DNA of 64,000 bases from a virus, in the IMG/VR virus record IMGVR_UViG_3300046820_000975, positions 1-64,000 of that record. One strand, given 5' to 3'. Numbering within the stretch: position 1 is the stretch's first letter; each line of letters opens with the position of its first letter. The notes beneath the pieces are model-generated. The model was not told where the DNA came from. It made no database searches and saw only the letters and a program-made list of their open reading frames with translations. A program made the translations under genes and the position numbers. Positions 57,187 through 64,000 of the stretch are shown one piece after another.

Positions 57187-57782
57187 TGGAACAGTCAAGC
57201 AATGGCAATATGCTAAAACGTACATTAGCGACTCCTGTTAAAAGCACTGCACCAACAGTTGCTCCTGGAGTTAAAGCACCATCAATAAAAGGTAAAAACA
57301 TTTTATTATCTGATGAGTGCGTATCTTATCTTAACTATCGCATTGAACAAGAAGAGTATTCTTCAAGAATATATCTTGCAATGTCTATGTGGTTAAACAA
57401 CAATGGTTACACTAATGCTGCTGCATTGTGGAAAAAATATTCAAATGAAGAATTAGCACATGCTGATTGGGCGCGTGAATATTTGTTAGCAATGGGTGTA
57501 CAACCAATGACTCCAAGATTGGATGCTCCAATTCAAGAGTTTTCTGGTTTACCACAAATCATCCATGATTCTTACGATCATGAGATTGTTGTAACTAAAC
57601 AAGTTAAAGATCTAGCTACTGATGCTTTTAAGAAAGGTGATCACATGTTATATGAGTTAACCTTGAAATACTTGAAAGAACAAGTAGAAGAGCATGACAA
57701 AATGCAGAACTGGGTTGATCAATTAAATGCTTTTGGTACTGACAAAGTAGCATTACGTTTACTTGACAATGAAATGGGATAA
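57186..57782 (+). CDS. Ferritin (ferroxidase type) in the structural operon
   Basis: 198 residues. After a ~38-residue Pro/Ala/Ser-rich extension absent from cellular ferritins, the four-helix ferritin core is complete: IEQEEYSSRIYLAMSMW (E57 as the A-helix ligand), KYSNEELAHADW (E88, E89, H92), SYDHEIV (E133) and LKEQVEEHDKM (E165, Q166, E168, E169). These are the ligands of E. coli FtnA-type diiron and C sites, so iron oxidation is expected. It is translationally coupled (TAATG) to the connector candidate and lies before the abundant tail-type protein gene. The N-terminal extension could target it to virions. Intracellular iron storage is the alternative. Confidence 0.9.
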   Translation: MEQSSNGNMLKRTLATPVKSTAPTVAPGVKAPSIKGKNILLSDECVSYLNYRIEQEEYSSRIYLAMSMWLNNNGYTNAAALWKKYSNEELAHADWAREYLLAMGVQPMTPRLDAPIQEFSGLPQIIHDSYDHEIVVTKQVKDLATDAFKKGDHMLYELTLKYLKEQVEEHDKMQNWVDQLNAFGTDKVALRLLDNEMG

Positions 57783-57794
57783 TAATTTTTAGTA

Positions 57795-57829
57795 AATCTT
57801 TGAAGTTTAAAAACAGAATTGTATATTAT
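57795..57829 (+). promoter_or_regulatory. Candidate late element, copy 2
   Basis: AAATCTTTGAAGTTTA, 8 bases, ATTGTATATTA, the same layout as at 52221-52255. It also reads as TTTG, 19 bases, TATATTAT, close to the host -33/-7 pattern. It precedes the abundant tail-type gene by 56 bases. Confidence 0.55.
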
Positions 57830-57885
57830 ATATGAGTTCTGTTACTCACAAAATATTTTTTTATAAACCCAAAATCTAAATTAAA

Positions 57886-59601
57886 ATGGCTTATTTTCCT
57901 CACGCGTACCAGAAGATGCTGGTAACAAAAGATGGCACCGATGCTTCAGGCTTCATCGTAGGTGCAGGTACAGCTACATCTGCTTTGACTTATGGTCAGT
58001 TGGCACTTGTTAGCGCTACCACTAACACAAGCTTGGCTTTGTCTTCAGGTACTTCTTACACAGGTTCACCATTGGTGTACTTGGCACAAGGTAGCTACCA
58101 CTCAGTAGACAAAATTGGACCTTATCATGGAGGTTACAAAGAAACTGTTAAATCTAAGGGTATCAATCCTAAGTATGTTAGCGCTTTCTACGTTACACAA
58201 CCAACTAGTCCAGTGAACGAAGTAATGAACATTAGTTACACTTACTCTAGTTCATGTCCAGTTGTTTGTAACAAAACGTATCGTTTGCGTCTTGACATCA
58301 AGGGTTCTCCTGCTCTTCGTTTCTTGACACACAATGCTTACTTTACATTGGATGCTAACTCTGGTTGTTGCGATTCTTCAAACAGTGCAATTGATCCAAA
58401 TTATGTAATGTTACAATGGGCAGAACGTATTGCTACTTACAACACTTTGAAAGACTTTGTAATGCCAATCGTTTGGAGTCGTGTTAAAGTATCTGGTACA
58501 GCTGCTACTGCTTCTGCTACTGCTGCTTCTGCATTGACTATGACTCGCGATGGTATCTATGCTGGTGATAAAGTTATCTTTACTCCAACTACTGCTACTT
58601 CAGCTACAAGTTCAACAATTGCTGGTAACACTTTCACAGTTGGTACTGCTACTAACACTGTATTCTCTGTAGGTCAAACTATCACAGGTACTGGTGTTGC
58701 TGCTGGAACTGTTATTACTGCATTAGTTTCTGGTGGTGGTGGAACAGGTTCTGTATTCACAGTTAACATTGCACAGACTGTTTCTTCAACAACTATTTCT
58801 TCTACATCTCCTGTTACTGCTTTTGTAAGTTCTTCTTACACAAATACAACTGGTTCTGGTGCTGTTGCTTTAGTTGCTGCTACTAACTTGTACACTCCAA
58901 GTGCTACAACAATTAGTGCATTTACAACTACTACAATCACTCCTGCTGTTTACCACAAAGTAAACACTTCTTTGGTTAATGGTACTTATTTGTATGATGC
59001 TACTTTGAACCCTTCTGGTTACCAACCAATCACTGGTTCTGCTGTTGCAACTGCAAATCCTGAATCATTTATGGAATTAGTAACTGCTTATGTTGAAACA
59101 CAATTTGGTAATGCTTCTTTTTACCCAACTGACCACTTTGAATTACAACCTTTAGAACTTTATGCTTCTATGTTAGACAGTGAAGGTAACGTTTGTGTTA
59201 CTTCATGTTTTGTTCCTACAGAAAAACAACAAAGTTTGCAAGGTCGTGGTTTTGGTGAACCATTAGTTCGTGAATTGATTCTTGCTAAACGCTACCAACA
59301 AGAACCATTCCAATTGGATCCACGTTTACGTGAAGTATTGAACGATACTACATTGTCTTATGTTGATGCAGCTGGTAACATTGTTAACGGTGAGATTAGT
59401 CGTGCAGCTAAATACTATGTATATAACATTTTACACAGTGTTCCTCGCAAAGCTAACCCAAGTGGTACAATGGATAGTGATCAATATCTTATCAAGATTG
59501 TTACTCCTGCTCGTAACACTGCGTTTGAGCAAGGTTTCATCAAGATGTTGAATGACTTTGGTAACTACGATTGCGGTACTGCTATCACAGTAACTGTTTA
59601 A
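57886..59601 (+). CDS. Abundant virion protein (tail sheath/tube or decoration type)
   Basis: 571 residues with codon bias as strong as the capsid gene, its own promoter and its own terminator, all pointing to a major virion component. Residues ~203-352 are a Thr/Ser/Ala/Gly-rich insertion. It holds the phage surface-domain pattern GNTFTVGTATNT, GQTITGTGVAAGTVITAL and TVSSTTIS (about 246-305). The flanking parts are alpha/beta (LQWAERIATYNTLKDFVMPI; EPLVRELILAKRYQQEPFQL). A tail sheath or major tail protein with a surface insertion is the best guess. Confidence 0.65.
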   Translation: MAYFPHAYQKMLVTKDGTDASGFIVGAGTATSALTYGQLALVSATTNTSLALSSGTSYTGSPLVYLAQGSYHSVDKIGPYHGGYKETVKSKGINPKYVSAFYVTQPTSPVNEVMNISYTYSSSCPVVCNKTYRLRLDIKGSPALRFLTHNAYFTLDANSGCCDSSNSAIDPNYVMLQWAERIATYNTLKDFVMPIVWSRVKVSGTAATASATAASALTMTRDGIYAGDKVIFTPTTATSATSSTIAGNTFTVGTATNTVFSVGQTITGTGVAAGTVITALVSGGGGTGSVFTVNIAQTVSSTTISSTSPVTAFVSSSYTNTTGSGAVALVAATNLYTPSATTISAFTTTTITPAVYHKVNTSLVNGTYLYDATLNPSGYQPITGSAVATANPESFMELVTAYVETQFGNASFYPTDHFELQPLELYASMLDSEGNVCVTSCFVPTEKQQSLQGRGFGEPLVRELILAKRYQQEPFQLDPRLREVLNDTTLSYVDAAGNIVNGEISRAAKYYVYNILHSVPRKANPSGTMDSDQYLIKIVTPARNTAFEQGFIKMLNDFGNYDCGTAITVTV

Positions 59602-59620
59602 TCATAAACTTTAACAAATA

Positions 59621-59653
59621 AAAGGAGGAAGAGGAAACTCTCCTCCTTTTTTT
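59621..59653 (+). terminator. Strong intrinsic terminator
   Basis: AAAGGAGGA pairs with TCCTCCTTT (9 bp), 11-base loop, followed by a T-run (59647-59653). It ends the abundant virion protein transcript. Confidence 0.9.
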
Positions 59654-59706
59654 GTTTTTGTCTGTAATTTTTTGTATTTTTTTAGTAGAGGATAATTTAC
59701 ATCAAA

Positions 59707-60264
59707 ATGGCACTTAAACATCATTTAGCATTAGACATACCAGATACAGCATGTGATAACATATTGCGTATTGTAGACGCATCTGTTTATGCTACTGGAT
59801 TAGACGTAGATTGTCCAAGATTGGATATTACGCTACCTGGATTTACCATACCAGTTTATGTTACTACATTTGTTCCAGGTGAATCTATCAATTTAAATGC
59901 AATTGATTTAGGACTTATCCCTGTAAACTCACCAGAAATTATGAGTTTACCTGATGGTTTGTATACTATCAGATATAGTGTTTCACCTAATGATAAAGTA
60001 TATGTAGAATACTATCACTTACGTGTAACAAAACTTTTGAATACATACTGGAAAGAAGTATGTAAAGTACAATTAGCTCCATGCGAACCTTCTGTTGAAC
60101 AACATGAAAAGTTACATGACTTGCGTTATATCAAAATGTACATTGATGGAGCAAAAGCAAAAACTGAATACTGTCATTCACCTAAAGATGGTGTTAACAT
60201 GTATCTTTATGCTAAAAATTTACTAAGTAAATTCCAATCAGGTTGTTGCATAACCTGTAAATAA
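59707..60264 (+). CDS. Tail-region hypothetical protein
   Basis: 185 residues. Beta-rich first half (LDVDCPRLDITLPGFTIPVY; DGLYTIRYSVSP) then a helical, Cys-containing end (KFQSGCCITCK). A conserved-looking protein between the sheath/tube candidate and the fibre genes. The N-terminal half looks like a small Ig or jelly-roll domain. Family not identified. Confidence 0.55.
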   Translation: MALKHHLALDIPDTACDNILRIVDASVYATGLDVDCPRLDITLPGFTIPVYVTTFVPGESINLNAIDLGLIPVNSPEIMSLPDGLYTIRYSVSPNDKVYVEYYHLRVTKLLNTYWKEVCKVQLAPCEPSVEQHEKLHDLRYIKMYIDGAKAKTEYCHSPKDGVNMYLYAKNLLSKFQSGCCITCK

Positions 60265-60284
60265 TAACTCTAAAACCAACAAAT

Positions 60285-60440
60285 ATGAGTACTTGTCAAA
60301 ATTGCAATGCAGCATTAACATGCGGATGTCAAATCAGAACAGCTTCAAATGGTAAAAATGTATGTAGTTCATGCATACAATCTTACGAAGCTCAAATTGC
60401 TCAAGCTAAATTAAATCAAACAAACTTATCACAAGGATGA
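60285..60440 (+). CDS. Small cysteine-rich zinc-finger protein (51 aa)
   Basis: 51 residues, ATG at 60285: TCQNCNAALTCGCQ and VCSSCIQSYE give Cx2C, CxC and Cx2C groups, a likely zinc knuckle, then an Ala/Gln helix. The TGA overlaps the next ATG (ATGATG), a coupling that supports it. Confidence 0.65.
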   Translation: MSTCQNCNAALTCGCQIRTASNGKNVCSSCIQSYEAQIAQAKLNQTNLSQG

Positions 60441-60670
60441 TGGAAACACCTATAGTTCATATTAACAGATTGTTTGCTGATACAGTTTTTCAAGAAGTGC
60501 GTAAAAAACGCTTTGGGTTAAAAATTTGTAAAGCACATGTTGATATGGATCTTGCAGATGATTTAAGAAACATTTATACAAGACAATTAGAATTAATTGA
60601 CTGTGGATGTAATCCAAATTTATCTTCTTGTGAAAGAGTAAAAGTTGAAGAACGCATTAATACATTATAA
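60437..60670 (+). CDS. Small helical hypothetical protein
   Basis: 77 residues (or 76 from the second Met), mostly helical (LADDLRNIYTRQLELIDCGC) with a few Cys. Overlaps both neighbours (TAATG with the next gene). Family unknown. Confidence 0.5.
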   Translation: MMETPIVHINRLFADTVFQEVRKKRFGLKICKAHVDMDLADDLRNIYTRQLELIDCGCNPNLSSCERVKVEERINTL

Positions 60671-62220
60671 TGGAACCAATAAATACATCAAATAAAGATA
60701 CGCAAGCTTGTATACCAATCAGTTCTAACTGTGTGGTATGGCAAGGTCCAGATATCCCATGTATTAACTTATGTTCTGGTGATAATATAACTGAGGTTGT
60801 ATATAAACTTGCAACAAAGTTGTGTGAAATGGCTGATCAAGTACTTGATATTACTGCACTTGATTTGACATGTTTAAACCCTAGCACAGGAGTTACAAAC
60901 CAAACTCAACTTATTCAGTTATTAATTAACAAAATTTGTGAAGCATTAAATTGCTGTAACAACAGTGGTGGTATTGTGCCTGGTACTAGTTTTTATGATT
61001 TACCAGTATGTTTACAATATACTGAGAATGATCAAGTAATAACACAATTACCTTTAGACGATTACTTAACGTATTTGGCTACTAATATCTGTGATATAAT
61101 TACAGATATAAATAGTTTAACTACACGTGTTACAACATTGGAAATTGCTGTAGCTGAATTACAAGAAGCAACATATCCAACTGCAGACATATTCATTACT
61201 ACACAGTGTGCAAGTGGTGGAACACCAGGTGTTACAATGGAAATACAAACAGCGTTTGAAAATTTTGAAGAAAAATTTTGTCAATTGCTGGGTTTACTTG
61301 GTTCTACTTCTGCCATAGATACGTTTATTGATGTTGAATGTGCAGGTATTGATACTGCTCCACAGTTAGCTGATCCAGGTAGTTTAATGAATGCATTACC
61401 AGGATGGACAAGTTCTCCATCAACTGTAATGCAAAATCTAACCAACCTATGGTTAGTTGTTTGCGATATGCGAGAAAAGGTTACTACTTGTTGTACAGGA
61501 ACAATTCCTTGTTCTGCTGTACCTGTAAGTAATATTAATACAATTGTAGATGGAGTAAACAATACATTTACATGGACACCACCAGCATTAATTGTTGGCG
61601 CTCCTACACCTACATCATTATTACTTGAAATATTTAGATACACATCTGGTTCTGTTGTAACTCCTAGTGTGTATAATCAAACTTTTGCAGGAACAGCTGT
61701 TACATCAGGATCAATAAATGTAAGTGGATTTGCAGCATCTTATGATGAGTTATTTTATGTAAAAATAACAGCAATCTATTCTTGCGGTCAAGCTGAAGCA
61801 TTTAACATTTTACATTTAGTGAATCCTTCTGTTGCTCCTTGTGTTCGTGTAACTGATAATGTTGTAACATCTTCAACTTCAATTACTTGTAGCGGATCTA
61901 ACTATCCTGCAACACAACGTAACATTATAGTTGAATTGCGTGATGTAAGTAATAACTTAGTTATCAATACTTCAAGTGCTGCAACTGTACGTGTAATGTT
62001 CAGCTTAGCTTATTCTGGTGGTTCAACAACTACAGAATATGTTGATGTAGTTCTTCCAGTTGGTGTATCAAGCGTAAACTATACTTACTATAGTGCTGGT
62101 ACACAAACTCATTCAGGATCTTGTACAGCATTTACAAGAACTTATCTTGGAGTTAACTCAGCAAGTTCTTCAATTGGTTCTCGTGCATTCTGCTCAGGCA
62201 TAACTTATTATACTCCATAA
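60670..62220 (+). CDS. Fibre/baseplate-type protein with Ig-like domain
   Basis: 516 residues. The N-terminal domain carries NCVVWQGPDIPCINLCSGDN, then helix VVYKLATKLCEMADQV, followed by more Cys-containing helical segments. The middle (~300-380) has a fibronectin-like strand pattern (FTWTPPALIVG, LLLEIFRYTSG, LFYVKITAIYSCG). The C-terminal part is Ser/Thr-rich. The N-terminal motif is shared with the next gene, so both probably dock to the same tail site. Confidence 0.62.
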   Translation: MEPINTSNKDTQACIPISSNCVVWQGPDIPCINLCSGDNITEVVYKLATKLCEMADQVLDITALDLTCLNPSTGVTNQTQLIQLLINKICEALNCCNNSGGIVPGTSFYDLPVCLQYTENDQVITQLPLDDYLTYLATNICDIITDINSLTTRVTTLEIAVAELQEATYPTADIFITTQCASGGTPGVTMEIQTAFENFEEKFCQLLGLLGSTSAIDTFIDVECAGIDTAPQLADPGSLMNALPGWTSSPSTVMQNLTNLWLVVCDMREKVTTCCTGTIPCSAVPVSNINTIVDGVNNTFTWTPPALIVGAPTPTSLLLEIFRYTSGSVVTPSVYNQTFAGTAVTSGSINVSGFAASYDELFYVKITAIYSCGQAEAFNILHLVNPSVAPCVRVTDNVVTSSTSITCSGSNYPATQRNIIVELRDVSNNLVINTSSAATVRVMFSLAYSGGSTTTEYVDVVLPVGVSSVNYTYYSAGTQTHSGSCTAFTRTYLGVNSASSSIGSRAFCSGITYYTP

Positions 62221-62240
62221 ACTGATAAATATTTTTTGAG

Positions 62241-63152
62241 ATGTATCCAGAATTAAATAATAACTGCGGATGTCCAGATCCTACAGTACCAGCAGTAGAA
62301 ATACCAGCACCTCCTGTATGTGAAGGTGAACCGTGTCCAGAAGTCATAAACACCACATGTGTTAGATATGATGGTCCTGCTATTGAATGTATTACTACTA
62401 CAGTAAACATGACATTAAATGCTTTGATAATTGCAATTACAGATAAACTGTGTGCATTAGAAGCAGGTGGTAGTACAGGTGAAGGAGCTGTTACAGGCAT
62501 TACATGGGGATGTGTTGTTGAACCAGAAACTACTTCAGTTTCTGATGCAGTACAAATGTTGGTTAATGCAATTAACAATACAATTATCAGATACAATGTA
62601 AATGATTTCACTGTAGTTGATGATGATGATTGTTCTGCGCGCACATTAACAATTAAAAAAGGCGTTTGGACACAAATTGCAAACAATGATATCCTTTGGT
62701 ATAATGGATTTAGTGCAGCTACTCCAATTTATTATTTGTTAGATGCAGATGGAGTGATCCATTTAAAAGGTACATTGAGCAAATCAACTGTAATGGTTAT
62801 GTCTTCAGCTACTTATTCAAGTGGTGTAGGTATTAAAATTGCTGAATTACCAGGGTATTTATTACCAGTTGCTGAAAGAAATACTAATACTCCATCAGCA
62901 ATAAATGATTTTCCAATTTTAACTGTACCTGGATTTAACAATACATGTATTTATTCTACAGCTGGTCCTGTTAATCCTAACTATGCTTTACAATGGACTT
63001 TATCATGCAGTAAAACTGTTAGTGGAAGTAACTACTATTTTGCTATTAACGCATATGTTCCTTATGGTGCAACTGTAAATGGTGGAGGTAATGTAAATGG
63101 TGCAACAAATGTTAGCATGTACTTACATCCTGTAAAATACACAAGTTTATAA
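62241..63152 (+). CDS. Fibre-type protein with shared N-terminal motif
   Basis: 303 residues. N-terminal TCVRYDGPAIECITTTVNMT, helix ALIIAITDKLCALEAG matches the motif of the previous gene (C-V..GP.I.CI..., then a helix with LC.L). The C-terminal half is a beta-rich, Gly/Ser/Asn/Thr chain (GNVNGATNVSMYLHPVKYTS). A receptor-binding or tail-tip protein is likely. Confidence 0.6.
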   Translation: MYPELNNNCGCPDPTVPAVEIPAPPVCEGEPCPEVINTTCVRYDGPAIECITTTVNMTLNALIIAITDKLCALEAGGSTGEGAVTGITWGCVVEPETTSVSDAVQMLVNAINNTIIRYNVNDFTVVDDDDCSARTLTIKKGVWTQIANNDILWYNGFSAATPIYYLLDADGVIHLKGTLSKSTVMVMSSATYSSGVGIKIAELPGYLLPVAERNTNTPSAINDFPILTVPGFNNTCIYSTAGPVNPNYALQWTLSCSKTVSGSNYYFAINAYVPYGATVNGGGNVNGATNVSMYLHPVKYTSL

Positions 63153-63196
63153 AAGTAATCATTCGTCAGGTTTGTTGGTTTTTTCCTGAAAGATGA

Positions 63197-63229
63197 TGCC
63201 CCTAGGTAAAACTGGGGGCAACTTTTTTT
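63197..63229 (+). terminator. Intrinsic terminator
   Basis: TGCCCCTAG (63197-63205) pairs with CTGGGGGCA (63212-63220), one wobble, followed by ACTTTTTTT. Confidence 0.85.
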
Positions 63230-63235
63230 GCAGAA

Positions 63236-63267
63236 TTTGCTATTTGTATATAAAACCATTATATTTG
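63236..63267 (+). promoter_or_regulatory. Bacteroidota-type promoter
   Basis: TTTG, 20 bases, TATATTTG, ending 29 bases before the ATG at 63297, right after a terminator. Confidence 0.75.
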
Positions 63268-63296
63268 TTAGACTCATGTCTTAGAAAACCATTCTT

Positions 63297-64000
63297 ATGA
63301 CCATTATATCAGCTGTTTACAACAGTCTTAAACGCAAAAAATCTGCAGAATCTGAAGCTAGCAGATTAGGAATCTCCCTCCCTCAGTACCTTAAAGTTAA
63401 AGATGCATTGTTAAAAGTTATCCACAAGGTGGGTTCTAAAGTAGACAATGTTATAATTACTTTGGCTGAGCAAGAACTTAGCAAATCTTATTCTGTAAAA
63501 ACAGAAAAAGAATTATTAAAAGCTCTCACAGAGAAATTACCTGAAACTGAATCTGCAAAGTACTTTGAAGTACATGAAGATCTTGAATCTGGTACAAGTA
63601 AAATTTCAGCAATTTCTTCTACTGAACCTAAAAGTGCAGAAGAGATTATTAAACTTCTTAAGATTGATACTTCTAAATGGAAGTTAAGTCAATACTGGAA
63701 TAAAGAGAAATCTGATAAGTGGTTGGTATCTGCATTGGTAACTAAACGTCCAGAAGCAGAACAGATCCAAAGTACATTTTTGGATTTATTACAAAATTAT
63801 GAATTAGCACAACCTGCTGCACCAGAATTTTACTATTTAAACTCAGGGGTATCAGAAGAAGTTTGTGCAGTAATCTCATTGCAAGATCTTCACTTTGGTA
63901 AAACTGGTAATGAAGATTTAGAAATCCACGTAGAAAACGCTATAAAGTACCTTATTGGTAAAGCACATGTTAATTATACACTACAAAAAGTAGTTTTAGT
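63297..64000 (+). CDS. Phosphoesterase-type protein, cut by window end
   Basis: At least 234 residues, open at the last base. The first ~170 residues are helical and charged (EASRLGISLPQYLKVKDALL, KSDKWLVSALVTKRP) and look like a DNA-binding/HTH region. At ~200-212 the start of a calcineurin-like fold appears: VCAVISLQDLHFGKTG (the D-x-H pair), then YLIGKAHVNYTLQKVVLV. It is the first gene after a promoter that starts a new rightward transcript. Confidence 0.65.
   Translation, partial: MTIISAVYNSLKRKKSAESEASRLGISLPQYLKVKDALLKVIHKVGSKVDNVIITLAEQELSKSYSVKTEKELLKALTEKLPETESAKYFEVHEDLESGTSKISAISSTEPKSAEEIIKLLKIDTSKWKLSQYWNKEKSDKWLVSALVTKRPEAEQIQSTFLDLLQNYELAQPAAPEFYYLNSGVSEEVCAVISLQDLHFGKTGNEDLEIHVENAIKYLIGKAHVNYTLQKVVL

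Noticed and set aside
1-64000. CRISPR array, insertion sequence, integrase or attachment site
   Set aside because: No spaced direct repeats of CRISPR type, no transposase, no tyrosine or serine recombinase and no obvious att duplication were seen in this window; a lysogeny module cannot be excluded elsewhere in the genome.

Overview
The window is a 64 kb piece of the genome of a large, AT-rich tailed double-stranded DNA phage (Caudoviricetes). It carries a terminase large subunit, portal, scaffold-like protein, major capsid protein, tail proteins, a lysis cassette and a nearly complete replication and nucleotide-metabolism set. The host is probably a member of the Bacteroidota. Several intergenic regions carry the promoter layout of that phylum, TTTG (or TTG), 19-22 bases, then TAnnTTTG, instead of an E. 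coli type -35/-10. The replication set (family B polymerase, zinc-less primase, DnaB, SF2 helicase, UDG, ThyX, dUTPase) resembles that of large Bacteroidota phages including crAss-like ones, but I cannot assign a family from sequence alone. Both window ends cut through genes.

Layout. 1-1.4 kb: end of a rightward virion gene block. 1.4-4.4 kb: leftward genes ending with a B12-dependent ribonucleotide reductase. 4.6-7.1 kb: rightward lysis cassette (holin, spanin-like proteins, small membrane proteins, M15 endolysin). 7.1-25.7 kb: leftward DNA metabolism block (dNMP kinase, PolB, RecE-like nuclease, GIY-YIG nuclease, primase, putative SSB, Sak4-like ATPase, DnaB, UDG, NinB-like protein, SF2 helicase, radical SAM protein, ThyX, phosphoesterase, HNH protein, dUTPase). 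25.7-37.4 kb: leftward accessory genes, including an AAA+ ATPase and a MoxR/CobS plus VWA/CobT pair. 37.5-42.2 kb: a run of small leftward genes, most with their own hairpin and a shared upstream motif (CCAAACACCC on the coding strand). This run contains a gene-free but highly structured ~0.5 kb stretch that I propose is a large non-coding RNA, and a perfect parS-like palindrome. 42.5-43.4 kb: PhoH and a small conserved gene. 43.5-64 kb: rightward late block with a GroES-like protein, tRNA-Met, a small structured RNA, HU-like and PD-(D/E)XK proteins, terminase, portal, scaffold, capsid, a connector candidate, a complete ferritin, an abundant tail-type protein, fibre-like proteins and a truncated phosphoesterase.

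How it works together. The leftward block supplies dNTPs (RNR, ThyX, dUTPase, dNMP kinase), replication and recombination. The rightward block packages DNA and builds virions, and the lysis cassette opens the Gram-negative envelope. The features most worth a second look are the ferritin translationally coupled to head/tail genes, the structured RNA candidate at 40.4-40.9 kb, the repeated leader element around it, the parS-like site, and three smaller structured RNA candidates (26.6, 44.15 and 55.2 kb). All functional calls come from reading motifs by eye; no database search was run.
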